Source of the DNA: Apostichopus japonicus
Taxonomy: Eukaryota; Echinodermata; Holothuroidea; Aspidochirotida; Stichopodidae
Direction: 5' to 3'
DNA length: 64,000 nucleotides
Assembly: GCF_037975245.1 (NCBI RefSeq)
Contig: NC_092573.1
Coordinates: 5,457,501 to 5,521,500 of the forward strand
Shown: piece after piece, positions 13,601 through 24,221 of the stretch
Position numbering within the stretch: the stretch's first letter is position 1
Layout: each line of letters begins with the position of its first letter
Translations under genes and position numbers: made by a program
The notes under the pieces: generated by a model
Databases searched by the model: none
The model's input: only the letters and a program-made list of their open reading frames with translations
Told to the model about the DNA's origin: nothing

Positions 13601-16600
13601 TGCATGTCATTTGCACAATGCTGGATCAAACCGCGCCAAAGTTCAATGCAGGAGAAATTGAAATACAGCGTTTGACCAAGAAAAATTGGTGGGGACACGG
13701 TATATCATGTCCCCACCACTGAAAAAGTTGGTGGGGACGTGTCCCGCTGTCCTCCACTAGGATCTGCGCCCATGCGAGCCACCAAAAGCCCTTATTGTTT
13801 GAATTGCAGCAGAAGTTAAATCTCCAATTCTTCTCCCATGGTTAACACTTTATGGTACTTTGTCAGAAGGGAAAGGGCTACAGTTCAGCTGTAAACTGCA
13901 CTGCAAGAAAGAAGGTTGGTTCAATATCAAACAACATATTATCTTGCCACGCCCACCAGTGCCTTCTTGTGTGTGCCCAACAGATCATGCGCCATGTTTT
14001 GTTTATGACCGTTAGGCCTGTGTGCTAGCCTGTGTTAGGTCCATATTTGAATAGTATCTTTCTTTCAGTCTTACCGATGTAGCATGCAAAATTGTGTCAT
14101 TTCCTTCCATTGCAAGGAATAAACAGATGTTTTCAGACGTTTCCTCTGTGAAATTGGGTACAAAAAGTGGACGATACGAGTATATGTAGGTTACATTTGT
14201 GAAATGAACATGCTGATATGGGCGGTCTGCAGTGATTTTATGGTAAATCGTTCGCGCCATCATGGCAACAGAAAATAAATTTCTTTCTTTCGATTGCGAC
14301 AGCTTTTCTCCATTAAACCCACCTGGTCAGAGTGCATTTAGAATAAGAAACATTGAATCTGCTACGGAAGTTTGTTACAGTTTGTTACAACTGTTACAGT
14401 CCTTAGCTTTGCCACTTGTTTTTTTCGAACCCTTTATAAAAAGAATAAGTCCTGTGTCGCTCCTTGAACCCATTGGTATATTTACTTAAATTAAATGTAC
14501 AAAAGTTGAAGGTTTACTGTCGTGTATCACCACGTAGCCTTTAATACTGTTCTGGAAACATTGCCCATTTGTTGCTTAAATCTGTTGTCATTTTCGTAGT
14601 CACATCCCCCTCCTTGGGATTAAGTTACCTCCTTCTATCCCTCATTATGTGCCACTTGTTAAACATGCAGAGGTTACACAGGACAACTACCATTATATAT
14701 GCAGATTATATTGAAACATAACAACATTTTGCGTGATTACCTGAGGAAAACAACTTGAAAATGGCAGCACACACGTTTCATTAAAACAGCAGTCAATTTC
14801 ATCCAATTATTCATGAAAACTGTCATCCCATTTACAGTAGTGACGTACCTTTTGTGGGTTGAAAACGTGAAAAGAAAACTAGATTTTTGTTGATTAAGCT
14901 CTGTGTCCATATAGTGTTACTACTATAACATCATCTTACCTATGCAATTTCTCTCCGTAATATGATCTTAAACTTGTGGTACCTGCATTTCTGCTCGAAT
15001 AAGCTAGACTTACGTAAGAGTTGTTTCTAACTATTGAGTAGATTAAATTCATGAAAGGTATAATACAGTGTGACCAACGTTGATTACTACAAATAGTTTG
15101 CTGGAAATTTATGCACCAAATAGTAAGTGAAATTCCTCCTTGTATAGGTGTATATTTTATCACAAAAATTATCAAACAATATTAACAAATGGTGGATATA
15201 CTTTTTAGAATTGTTTGGAAATGTATTTGCCTTACACATTATAACATAGAATACACAGCATGTGACCACAGTGAAAGACAATGTTTTTTGTCAAACTTTT
15301 GCATTATTTTAAAATTGCAAGCTCAGAGTATATATTGACAATGACATCTGAAGGACCTAAATATTTCAAATGTTACACATTACACATTTCAAATGTTACA
15401 CATTACACAGTAATCAACAGCAACATTTTAAGAGGTAAGGAAGTAATGGGAGCTTACCTCAAGAACTTCACAGTCAATCAATTGTGATCCATTTTCTGAT
15501 GTATATAACAAAATATTCCTTTGTCAAAAATTAATTAATGCCTTTGTCGAAAATTGAAGAAATTAAATATCTTCAAACAGCAGCTTGTAGACTTTAGGAC
15601 CAAAACATTGAAATGTGTTTTCAGCTATCAATAAATGAATGAATGAATGATTTGAGAATGAATAGAGAATGAATTGATGAAAGAATGAATGAATGAATAT
15701 CATGATTCTGGAATATGTTTATTGTATGTTTACATGCAATATTAATTGCTAATAGACACATATACTTTAATGCATACTCCAGCAGGTTTGCTAGTGATAG
15801 TGATTTTCAACAATTTGTAAAAGAGTTTTAAAATTCTATGATATGCAGATTGCTCTCGAGATTTATTTCTGATGTAGTAAGATCTGGAAGTAGCACCCCT
15901 TGTGAGACACTTTGGAACACTTTTTAATTGTTCTTTGTTTTAAATATGTTGATGTGAATGGGGTGGGCAGGCGGGGTGGGGGGGGGGGGGAGGATTCATC
16001 ATTGTGGAATTTAGTTAAGGTCAAATTAAGGTCAAATAAAGTTTGAAAACATTTAAAATGGTAGATTTTCCCAGAAAATCTGAAAAGATGTTAGACTGTT
16101 AGGCAAATTTATATAATGAGGAATATAGTCTGCTCAATACTTGCAAATGACAATATATCCTTGCTTCTACTTCTCATTTCTGTCATAAAATGTAATCAGG
16201 GAAGTAATGTTGTATAGCAGTTTTAAGTGTCCTCCGGCAATCATTAACTTCTCAGGTTAAAAACGCTAACAGTAGCCAACATTATCGTGACATCTTCAAA
16301 CTTTTCTGGAGTCTTCCCTGGAATTTTGGTATCTCTGTTTTGTGAAGTTGGATTTGAGATCTGTTTCCTTTCTTTTATTGCCTCAAAACAAGTTGATTCC
16401 ATCGTCGATGACGTTGTATATGTACCTTTTCCTTCTCATTATTTAAACAGCAATATCAGATTACTCTGGCAGAGCGAATTGAAATGCCATGTGCCTACTT
16501 TAAAGAGGACAGTATGATGCTGTAAAACTTGCCCAAGTTTAGAAACCAGATAACCCTGTACCATAACACCCCTACAAGAGAAAGAAATGCTGGTTAAGTA

Positions 16601-18869
16601 TTTAAATTCCCTGTCAACTTGGACATTGTTATACTAGTAGAGTTGTGGAAAATGTCAATAAAGACAGAAATATTTGGTCATGGACAATGTGGAAATGGCT
16701 TTATCTGTAAACATTAAAAAAACTACCAAACAATGTTTTACCTTGTAGACCTCTCACAGAATTGTGTATTAACTGGTACCTTTCATGTTCTCTCTACTGT
16801 ACAATACATATAGAAATTCTCAAATTTATTATACCTCTTATATGATATCATATCATCGTTCTGTGTCCTTCTCTTTCTCTACGTTAGATGTGGTTTCCGT
16901 GATCCGCTGGACCTTGGCGTCAAGCCAAGACAGATATTTAAGATAAACAACTGTAGAGCTGTTCTTCCGCCACAAATGAAGTTAATTTGGCCAGCAACCG
17001 ATGGTATTCAGCAACCATACCCTCTGCTGGAGCTAAGTCTGAGGGCCTGCTTTAAATTCAAAAGTATGTACCAATCTGGAAGGTAAGGAGGAGGGGGGTG
17101 GGGTAGAGGGGTGGGGTTAAGAGAGAGCTCAGAAAACAAGCCACATATCCTTAACATACAGTACATATTGACCTGGCAAATACTTGCTCCGCTTTTGCCG
17201 AGAAATGAAAGGGAAATCTTTAAAAAGACAGAAGAGGATTAGAATCTAAGAAAACAAAAAATATCCAGATTTTAAAATTGTTGGATTGCAAACCAAAATG
17301 AGGTACTGTTTACCATTAAAAGCAGTAAAGTTAAGTATATGTCAGTACTTAAGATATAGGAATGTGGCAAGTATTGTAACTGTTAACTGTATCTTTGTAG
17401 AAGCAGAAGAATGTCCTTACAAATGGGTTAACTCTTTACAGTAGTTGTTGAAAGGAGCTGTTTGGGTGTGGCCACACATTCACCAAACCAACTACAGCGG
17501 GTTTCACTTGTTCAAACAAAGACACCCTCCTTCAATGTTTGCATCAAGTTAACATCATGAAAGAATTACTGATTGCATTCGATACTAAACCATGCTGGAC
17601 ACTAATGTTCATAGTATAGCATTTAATCACAAACTAAATTCAGTTTGTTTACCAAGTTTCACAACTTCATGACTTGAAAGATTTACTGACTATGCATTGC
17701 CAAGGTCTGAAGCTGTAGTGTTAATATGTTTTGATATAGAATGGTATTGAAGGTTTCAAGTAAACTCAACTCATAAGCTGCTTTACGTGTAAGTATGGTG
17801 ACCAAGCCATTTGCAGAGATGATTTCTGTCTTATGTATCAAACAGCTGCCTGGGACAATGTCTCAATACTTATATCATTACACTATATTGTCCTCTCATT
17901 TCAATTTTCAAAGCACGTAATGACAGTACCAACAATGGTTTAGCTTAGTTTAGTTTAGTAGAAAAAAAGGATCAGGAGGGACACTCAAGTCCCCATCAAG
18001 GAACCTATGGGAGAGGGGATCGATAAAAGCCGAAGACATAAACACTCAGACCCAATTACAATGCTTAAAGTGCTTGTCCAAAGCATTCTTAAACCCATTA
18101 ACCCTACCTGCAAGTACAACTTTCTGAGGCAAACTGTTCCACTCATTCACAAACCTATTAGAAAAAAAGTGATGCCAAATATTCATCCTACTTTGTGAAT
18201 TTTGGAGTTTAAGACAATGACCTCTGACCAACTACTATTAGCCAACATGAAAAAGTCAGTGAAGGATAAATTGTCAAAACCATACACAATCTTGAAAACC
18301 TGAATCAAGTCACCATGTAACCTCGGTAGAAATATAAAACTCTTACTGTTCATATTCATATACTCTGCTTTGATGTAGGACATAAAATTATAGTATAGAA
18401 AACAAAATATTGTCCCAACTGCAAGATCCAATTAATGGCTTTTGCAAAGTTTATCCATAAACATGATGAGTTAATACCATCACATGTGCATAGTGTACTA
18501 GTGTTTTACACAGTAGCATACCGTCATCAGCTATTCCAAGAAAACACAAATATGTCTGCAACATCAGAGCTATGTTTGATGTAATGTAATACAATTTCAG
18601 GATGTTTACATATCTTATAAGTAATGTATACCCGATCATTAATTTCAGAGCTGCTGAATATTCAACAACTTCCAGACCCAATCTTACGAGTGCTTGATTG
18701 CCCAGTCGCAGTCTGCGCGCATGCCGATTGTGGGGTGCCTATCTATACGAGCAGCTTTGCTATCGCCGAACAGATCAAGGGGCCCGTAAATAAGGTGACT
18801 TTATTTCACAGGAAACAGTGTGTACCTCTGCTTATTCTCAGGCTTCTGGACCAGTCTTTCCAGTTATGA
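1661..18869 (+). CDS. LRRC28: LRRC28-like leucine-rich repeat protein
   Basis: Eight coding exons join in phase to about 382 residues, close to vertebrate LRRC28 (about 367): 1661-1870, 3423-3460, 4356-4393, 5095-5232, 7434-7640, 8613-8733, 16888-17063 and 18649-18869. Residues 35-215 form roughly eight LRRs of the LxxLxLxxNxLxxLP type (for example LDVSQNCLLSLP and LHVDKNRLHRIP). The C-terminal third is not LRR and has the cysteine-rich segment typical of LRRC28 (DCPVAVC, then ADCGVPIY). Exons 2 and 3 are only 38 nt each. I recognise the family from LNYKGL, KRNRLTTL, YLPSNNISSLP and this cysteine segment. There is no signal peptide or membrane span, so it is probably intracellular; LRRC28 has no firmly established function. 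The last exon is the least certain part: the tail after KGPVNK diverges from the family, and another acceptor occurs near 18913. The exon 7 donor is placed at GTATGT (17064) because the GTAAGG 19 bases later breaks the frame. No canonical AATAAA was noticed before 20454. Confidence 0.85.
2494..2560. repeat. Short hairpin-rich interspersed repeat fragment
   Basis: The stretch contains two nested short inverted repeats. The first is GATCCT, three bases, AGGATC at 2506-2520. The second is CTTCTTC ... GGCTAAA ... TTTAGCC ... GAAGAAG at 2520-2559. It lies in intron 1 of the LRRC28-like gene. The look is that of a fragment of a dispersed non-autonomous element, but no second copy is in the window. 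Confidence 0.35.
6013..6600. repeat. Three diverged tandem copies of a ~115-bp unit
   Basis: Three copies start at about 6013, 6119 and 6487. Each reads, with changes, GACAATGGATAGGCAGA, AATACCGTACCTGTTAGTCAT, TTTTTGCAAGTTTTGG, then TTATTGTATTTTAT and AAAGAATTCTAGAATTGT. The middle copy is split by an unrelated insert at 6148-6396 (separate entry). The array lies in intron 4 of the LRRC28-like gene. Confidence 0.7.
6148..6396. mobile_element. ~249-bp insertion flanked by AATAC direct repeats
   Basis: The middle tandem copy reads ...AGACAATAC, then this segment, then AATACCGTACCTG. AATAC therefore occurs on both sides (6143-6147 and 6397-6401) but only once in the uninterrupted copy, as expected for a 5-bp target-site duplication. 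The insert starts AGGGGCGTAGCGATG, has an A-rich then G/C-rich 3' half (GGGGGGGTTGCCCC, CACCCCCCCAACC) and encodes nothing recognisable. A non-autonomous element is the simplest reading. The GGGGCGTAG start resembles that of the element at 47326. Confidence 0.6.
8089..8167. repeat. 35-bp tandem duplication (about 2.2 copies)
   Basis: The unit AAAACAGTGGATTAACACTA...GTAGGCCCTT is present twice in near-perfect form, starting at 8089 and 8124, with the beginning of a third copy at 8159. It follows a long G run at 8050-8064 in intron 5 of the LRRC28-like gene. Confidence 0.8.
9368..9520. repeat. 30-bp minisatellite, about five copies
   Basis: The motif ACCTTACTC recurs at 9368, 9396 (as ACCGTACTC), 9426, 9456 and 9486, with a partial copy at 9516. 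Spacing is 28-30 bp. The intervening bases carry variants of GTGAGCTGAGAAATAAT. It lies in intron 6 of the LRRC28-like gene and shows no coding potential. Confidence 0.75.
11596..12660 (-). CDS. Divergent class A (rhodopsin-like) GPCR
   Basis: One open frame encodes about 354 residues with seven hydrophobic segments. From the first ATG at 12660, landmarks are Asn22 in TM1 (TN), Asp51 in TM2 (AAAD), Trp126 in TM4 (ISW), Pro217 in TM6 (LLLSP) and Asn260-Pro261-x-x-Tyr264 in TM7 (NPIVY). This identifies rhodopsin-type topology. Oddities: the end of TM3 reads Asp97-Trp98-Tyr99, so the nearly invariant DRY arginine is tryptophan. I find no cysteine at the top of TM3 or in the second extracellular loop, so the usual disulfide is missing. 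The CWxP motif of TM6 is reduced to SP. The tail has a cysteine cluster (CCFRHCTC) that could be acylated. The N-terminus before TM1 is only a few residues; a splice-acceptor-like CCTCTGAAG just upstream of the ATG allows an upstream exon. The gene lies inside an LRRC28 intron, antisense to it. Ligand and coupling cannot be told. Confidence 0.8.
   Translation of the reverse strand: MMDRPVLVIFIITLVTLGILTNVSFLIVVARIRYLRRNSINSYLVSMAAADLFFLITNKFFLQVLSQFSEELVLVAYAINTIPEIVTELMMPLVAYDWYKAICLPTKTFATRCDNKSATAYVLISWLVSIGAVVPMCICLALSKSLYYTLKAVSLLPFLISLILCISLYTLIIHKVSGEMTRLKEQPEIIRNSVLARNQIIKMLIANTVAFFLLLSPSKVNVLYRFAVTLLRPDATFQEHDVVIWWIASEMTLLLNSAINPIVYTAGSDQYRRAFCQTFPCCFRHCTCIDLSTSLDETTREDARCTSGMTSKGDISSSQSKRKLQLQLEVSRDLDATEGETSDSIVKVEETLRC
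13300..13790. repeat. Decayed dispersed repeat with a GGTGGGGACA inverted motif
   Basis: The block starts near GGTGGCAGATTTTTTGGC and ends near GCGCCCATGCGAGCC. At 13685-13718 it carries TTGGTGGGGACA, ten bases, TGTCCCCACCAC, followed by another direct GTTGGTGGGGACGTGTCCC. Its AGATCGCCGGAAAT...CACTTC segment resembles AGATCGCTGGAAAT...CACTTC in the insert at 6148-6396, which suggests related non-autonomous elements. No coding capacity is seen. It lies in intron 6 of the LRRC28-like gene. Confidence 0.5.
13960..14400. repeat. Dispersed repeat, copy 1 (partner at 49253-49690)
   Basis: About 400 bp match 49253-49690 in the same direction with scattered changes. Shared blocks include CAACAGATCATGC, GAATAGTATCTTTCTTTC, GTGTCATTTCCTTCCATTGC, TTTCGATTGCGACAGC and CATTAAACCCACCTGGTCAG. 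Short open frames cross it but neither copy shows a protein domain. An interspersed element of unknown class is likely. Confidence 0.75.
15630..15700. repeat. (GAAT)n microsatellite
   Basis: Runs of AATGAATGAATGAATGA are interrupted by AGAATAGA-type variants. It is a simple repeat in intron 6 of the LRRC28-like gene. Confidence 0.85.
17960..18440 (-). mobile_element. 3' end of a non-LTR retrotransposon (CR1/L2/Jockey-like)
   Basis: The minus strand, read across frameshifts and stops, gives a typical reverse-transcriptase C-terminus: RLHGDLIQVFKIVYG, then RGHCLKLQNSQSR, HHFFSNRFVNEWNSLP and VNGFKNALDKHF. The pattern HFF..R.VN.WN.LP..V....VN.FKN.LD is characteristic of CR1/L2/Jockey-type LINE proteins. 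The frame is broken around 18200, so it is a dead fragment. It sits antisense in intron 7 of the LRRC28-like gene. Confidence 0.75.
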
Positions 18870-20464
18870 ACTTTGACCTTGCATTTGACCTTGCGTATTC
18901 CTTGACCTTCTAGCAGTATGGGAGCCAGTTTGCACTTTTCCCAATGCTAACAGCCAGACCTACACAGTGAGTCGGTACTGAAATATTTCAAATTGTTTCC
19001 TACTCTGAATTGTTTAATTGATGTCACGGTTATTACTCGTTCTTCTCTCTAAACAGACTATTTTGGGATGCAAACACTTTTAGGTATTCCATAATGACCT
19101 CAAGTAAGTCTTCAAACCCATAGTAAAACACACTGTCCAGTGTTTATTGGACAGTATGTGTCTCTGTTTAGATGGTACTCACAAATTTATGACAAGATTT
19201 GTGTTCAATAAGTCGTCAAGGTGACAAAAATATTAGGGCAAAAAATCTTGATTAAATCTTGGTACCATCAAAGGATTTTCCTTGTTTGGGCTTCGTCTTA
19301 AATTTACAATTCTTTTATTGCATGATTTATGTAATATTGTGTGTGTGTATAAAGTTGTTTGGTTAAGTTTACATGACGTTGTACTATGTAAGTTAGAGGC
19401 TGATTCACAGAAATTTGGTTTCTTTTCGATGGTAAACATGTTATGGTTCATTCATACATTTATTCAAGATTGGACCGTATTGCACCAAGTGATGAACTTC
19501 CAGTTAATAGTAAACTTTGACCGAGTTAGACAGAAGAGTAAGAAGACAATCACCTACAGTTATTTGCTCTGATAGTGATTTTTCTCATTATCCTCTCTTA
19601 TGTCCTTGATCAAAAGTTTAAAAGTCAGGAATGCTCATTTTAGGCCAAATTGAAGACGTCATCAATAGGGATAGGCCTGTAGGGTCACACTTCAGCAATA
19701 TAGAAATAATTGGGGGGGGGGGTAGGGGTGGGGTGTGAGGGGAGGTTGTCAGTTAGAAACCACAAAACCTTACAAACTGTGTAACCAGGGATCCTGCTCC
19801 AGTCCCAGTGGATACAGCCTAGAAAACAGTAGGGAAGGGATTTCATAAAAACAAAATATCTATCTTCTCTCGAAATCTCTTCCCTGCCGCTTTCTAGCTT
19901 GCGTCAAATTGAACTGGGGTGTCATCCCAGGTGATGCAGTTATGCAAGGTGCTGCTGGCTTCCCCAAGAAAGATGAGGTGTGTTTCTAACTTGTGGAAAA
20001 CCTGTGATAATTTAACTGAAGAGGAGAAATGCATATGTATCTTAGGAAAATTTGGTGTCACACAGAATTCCTTGTCTTCTAAGGCTACTGTAGTTCACAC
20101 ATTTGTACTGTACATATAGGATATCTTGCCACAGGTTGCCACAGATTCCTGTATCAACCTGTTTTCTGAGGTTTTCACATAATATTCGTATGAAAAACAT
20201 TTGGCAATGTGTGACAAAGTGTGACAACTCACAAAACTGTGTTAATCTGTGTCAAACTCACATACTTTCATGCAGGGTGCCTTGGAGGTCTCAACCTGTC
20301 TTCTAAAGTTACTCTAATCACAATTCCTGAATGGTATATTCAGTCTATTCACAGGAGTATGTTCATGAGAACTTTTATGTACTTATCATTTTGCCTACAC
20401 TAACTGCTCATTTATCATTTCTATAACCACTTGTTTGCCTATGCTATCTTTAAAATAAATCCCT

Positions 20465-20590
20465 AAGATTATATATATAATATTATACATAATATATACC
20501 TAAATATATACATACATTCATATAAATATACACGCACAGACACACACACACACATACACACATACAGTATACACATGCATGCATGCTTGC
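20465..20590. repeat. (TA)n / (CA)n compound microsatellite
   Basis: ATATATATAATAT-type sequence passes into TATAAATATACACGCACA and then ACACACACACACATACACAC. It is a simple repeat without coding potential. Confidence 0.85.
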
Positions 20591-21124
20591 TTATTTATGA
20601 AGTGGTTTCACAAAGTGTTGTAGTTTGACAAACATCTTTTTCTTTTACTGTCAAGTAAAATGGATAATATATTTTGATCTTCACATCAAGTAAAAGGGTT
20701 AGATTTCAATTAATCCCTTAGATTTGAAGAGAGTTTTACAAAGTTTATGTGGAGATATCCATCTCTGTATAGTTATTTTATACTTCCTGTTGTGTAAAAC
20801 TATCAGTACAGGCATGTAATCCTAGTATTAGTTGAGGGTTTGGAACGGGCGTTTACATTTCAATTGTTATTTTAACTATGGAGATGATTTATATGGTGCT
20901 ACGTAGCAAGAGTAAATCTCGGATTTACAACGCAATTAAGTGCATGCTCTGTTCCTTCCATTTCTGATGTCTTCCAATTATGGATTAAATCTATTTTGAA
21001 GGTGCAATATTGATAATTATACAAATATGTAGTTGATTAGTTTTGGTTAAACGATAGAAATTGTTTGTTAACTGCTTGGAATGTAATTTGGAAATAAAGA
21101 TTAATAGTAATACTGTCATTGAAT

Positions 21125-21300
21125 TCAATTCCTTAATACTTCTTTCCCATCCTTCCCTTTTCCAATTCCCCCATAATTCCCCTTCCTTAACCCTTCCTCC
21201 ACCTTCCTGGCCCCCTTGCTTCCCCTTCCCCTTCCTTAACCCTTCCTGGCCCCCTTGCTTCCCCCTTCCCTCACCCCTTCCTTCACCTTCCTTGTCACCA
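21125..21300. repeat. C/T-rich minisatellite-like tract
   Basis: The plus strand is almost pure pyrimidine, built from variants of CTTCCCCTTCCTTAACCC and CTTCCTGGCCCCCTTGCTTC, each repeated. Such polypyrimidine-polypurine DNA can form triplexes. The open frame through it is low complexity. Confidence 0.7.
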
Positions 21301-22429
21301 TCAAGTTCACGCAGTACTGTTGATAGAGTACCCTGACCTTTTTGCTAGTTCATGTGTAGAATATATTCCATTTGCAATGCAACCGTGATACTGCGCTAGA
21401 CCTAACAGGGGCGTTGAGAACCAGGTTGGGCCCTGGGACAATTGTCACTGCTGCTCTCTGTTGAGGTCCTCATTTTGTCCTTGAGAATATTATCAAAATA
21501 ATAAATCAAGTTATCCATCATCCTATATGTTCCTTCCCCCCCCCCCATTATTGACCCCATTGCTCCAGGACTGCATGCCCCTTGTGAAATCTCCCTCTTG
21601 TCCTGCCTGGACATATCTGTATTGTCATAGTCCCAACTTAAGGAGGTGGGGCTGAGAATATATCAAGTACATTACAATTAATTTACTACAAGAGAATTGG
21701 AGAGTTGCCAATTTTCGATTTTTGAGCGGAACTTTTTTCTAATTACTGAATTCTAAATCCTTCACTTTGGTGCCCATGGTAGTTAAATTTATTAACACAT
21801 GGAGTTTTTTCCCCCCTTCTCTGCAAACCTTTTCCAACTAGTTCAACATACATTACAAACAACTCAGGGCATGTATACTAATAGTTCTCAGTTTCTATTT
21901 CTTTATCGCACATTTCCACATTAAAGAGAGTAGGACAAACTGACGGCATCCATTTATTTGTAGAAGATCACTTTATTTCATTCAAATCACTACAAGGGTC
22001 CTTAAGTTATCCGTAATATGTATAACTCGTCATTAACTTGATGATAACAAAACGCACTGTTGTCGAGCCATCATGTATAATGGGACTATAAAGTAACCCC
22101 CCCCCCCCACCCACACACACACACCCACACTCAAATTGCTAGAAATGTTAAAATGATCAATGCATAATGTAAATATAAATAAAACGCACTTTTAAGCACT
22201 TGAATTACAAGTTGGAATATATATCCAGTGTGTGTTGCTAGTTACCATGGACACATTCGTGTTCACCTTGTCGACGTGGAGACAGACTGCCCAATTGCGG
22301 TCTTGCACTGTATTTTAGTACCATCGAGATACGTTTACTGCATAGTATAGACCTAGAACCTTTAAGGCTGTAGGCTTTTGAGCAATATTGTTAAAGGTCT
22401 CCAGTACTGTTCCCAAATTTAGAGTGCTT

Positions 22430-22640
22430 AACACTGCTAAAAAGTTTCAAAAGTAGCTGCTATACCCTCCCGGAGGCTCCGATTCTCCAAATTATTCCAA
22501 ACCACAGAGCAGACTTCATTCTGATAATTAAATGTCTAAAGAGATGCAAATGCTATGAGGGTAGCAGTAAAATACTTGTCGACCAATAGTGACCATTATT
22601 TGAGATTCTAGCATAAATAGGCCTATTTGGCACAATACGG
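22430..22640. repeat. Diverged repeat, copy 1 (partner 23450-23645)
   Basis: The two segments share a colinear order of short blocks: GCTAAAAAGTTTCAAAAGTA / GCTAGAAATTTTTCGAAAAG, CTCCAAATTATTC / CTCCAAATTGTTC, GAGGGTAGCAGTAAA / CAGGGTGGTAATAAA, and GACCATTATTTGA / GACCATATTTGAA followed by CTAGCATA. They look like old copies of one dispersed element. The class is unknown. Confidence 0.45.
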
Positions 22641-22770
22641 ATAATCTTTCACGAATAATAACATACAAGTATGAATTCTCAAGTAAAGAGGGATATGTGA
22701 AATTGAAAAAATAATCAATAGTATTTAAATATTGTACCCTGCAGGGTGGTCGTCTGAATCATTTACCTGT

Positions 22771-22957
22771 TTGCTGGGTGATTGTGTGCGGGGTGGGAAG
22801 GTTAGGTTCTTTTTGCTGGGTGATTGTTTGGATGGGTGGGTGGACTGTTTGCTGGGTGATTGTTGGGATGTGTGGGTGGTCTGTTTGCTGGGTGATTGTT
22901 GGGATGGGTGGGTGGGCTGTTTGCTGGGTGAGTGTGCGCGGAGTGGGAAGGGTGGGT
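22771..22957. repeat. 36-bp G/T-rich minisatellite
   Basis: TTGCTGGGTGATTG recurs at 22771, 22813, 22849, 22885 and 22921 (the last with AGTG). Spacing is 42, 36, 36 and 36 bp, and GGGATGGGTGGGTGG fills each unit. Because 36 is a multiple of three, both strands show open frames with repeated peptides. I treat these as by-products of the repeat. Confidence 0.85.
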
Positions 22958-23449
22958 GGGGTGGATTGCTCAGAGTACCCTTGATCGAGAAGTTTTCAAT
23001 ATTGGGAAAGTGGAACTCGAGTATAGCGATCGAATTAGTTTTCATATTAGTAAATGTCTTACATCTTAAATGAGTTGGTTGCCATTGGAAAAGGGAGGGA
23101 GTGGGTGCATTGCTTGGATACCCACAACCCCAAATTTGGTCATTCCCATTAATAAAAAATATTTGAGATTACAACTCGTTTATCAAATAGAAATTTGTGT
23201 AACTTTCATGTAATGTGGCCCTTCACATCTTGAAAGAAGAACACTGCCCCCTCTCTCCCCTATCTCCTCTCCCCTCCCCTCTCCTCTCCAGATAAGTTAG
23301 ATCGATCCGATTCGAGAACTACTGGCCCCTTATACTGGGTTAACATATCATGCGTAGTACGTAAAGGGTAAATTACTTGAAAGCTAACATAACAGACATA
23401 TACGGATTAAACGCAGTCTGTATAGGCCCCAAATTATAGCTCGCTATAA

Positions 23450-23645
23450 TGCTAGAAATTTTTCGAAAAGTACTTTCCTGGAAGTCTTTACTCTCCAAAT
23501 TGTTCTCAGACATTGTTAAGGAACACACAAGATGACTGAGTGTCCCAGTGAGGTCAATCTCCTGCAGGGTGGTAATAAATACAGTTTAAGAATTTTGACT
23601 AAAGGCGACCATATTTGAATACCTAGCATATTTGGGGCCAACACT
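23450..23645. repeat. Diverged repeat, copy 2 (partner 22430-22640)
   Basis: This is the second copy of the element described at 22430-22640, in the same direction and with the same block order. It lies between that minisatellite region and the 3' end of the CCP-ZP gene. Confidence 0.45.
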
Positions 23646-24092
23646 GCATACCTTTAATATATTTTTATTATTAAAGTATTGTAGTACAGGAGAAGACTAT
23701 AAGATCGTTCTTGAGGCAATAGCTGATAAGCACCGCCACCTCGAAAGCGGGGAATTAAAAGGAAATCTCATTGCTGCATGGTAACCGCTTCTGCGCACCC
23801 AATAAAAAAAAACACATATATTTACAAAAAACAAGACAGAGAAATAGACAGAGAAAGCCTCAGTTCTACTAAAACGAACAGAACAAAAAGATACTTTTGA
23901 TTTGGTTGTGGTGAAGATCATGGTGGAAATTCCATAAAAATAATAATAAAGGCAACAAGACACACTGCAAAAGGATCTAGTCAATTACAAAAAAAAAGGA
24001 ATTCTAAGAAATGTGCAAACTGGGCCAACAGGAGATAAGCTTACATTATACCGGCTATATGTAAAGAGGAGTTAGGCTCCCGGAAAGAAATG

Positions 24093-24098
24093 TTTATT
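24093..24098 (-). promoter_or_regulatory. Polyadenylation signal of gene B
   Basis: TTTATT on the plus strand reads AATAAA on the minus strand, about 125 bp beyond the stop codon at 24222. Position and perfect hexamer make it the probable poly(A) signal of the CCP-ZP gene. Confidence 0.6.
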
Positions 24099-24221
24099 AT
24101 TACATACCACTTGAAGACAATTCTCTTACAGACTCTAATAACATTGAACCTGATCTACTTGGTTGATATACCATTTAAGTTTAACCAAAATATACAAACA
24201 TGTGATAGCATTAGCCCTCTC

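Larger units (their letters stand above)
18870..24092. other. Region between convergent genes, repeat-rich
   Basis: This is the space between the stop of the LRRC28-like gene and the polyadenylation signal of the CCP-ZP gene on the other strand. It must hold the LRRC28 3' UTR; the first AATAAA I noticed on the plus strand is at 20454-20459. I see no convincing exon. Open frames at 19282-19572, 21061-21336 and 22732-23073 are chance frames or run through simple repeats. It holds a CA/TA microsatellite, a pyrimidine tract, a diverged repeat pair and a 36-bp minisatellite, entered separately. Confidence 0.5.

Noticed and set aside
17064-17082. Using the GTAAGG donor at 17083 for LRRC28 exon 7
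   Set aside because: It leaves phase 2, and joining to the acceptor at 18648 hits a stop after about 16 codons. The GTATGT donor at 17064 keeps the frame that matches the family.
22725-23073. Overlapping frames of 68-113 residues on both strands with CWVIV or PSKQ repeats
   Set aside because: They are produced by the 36-bp minisatellite, whose length keeps all frames open. There is no domain, signal or conserved flank.
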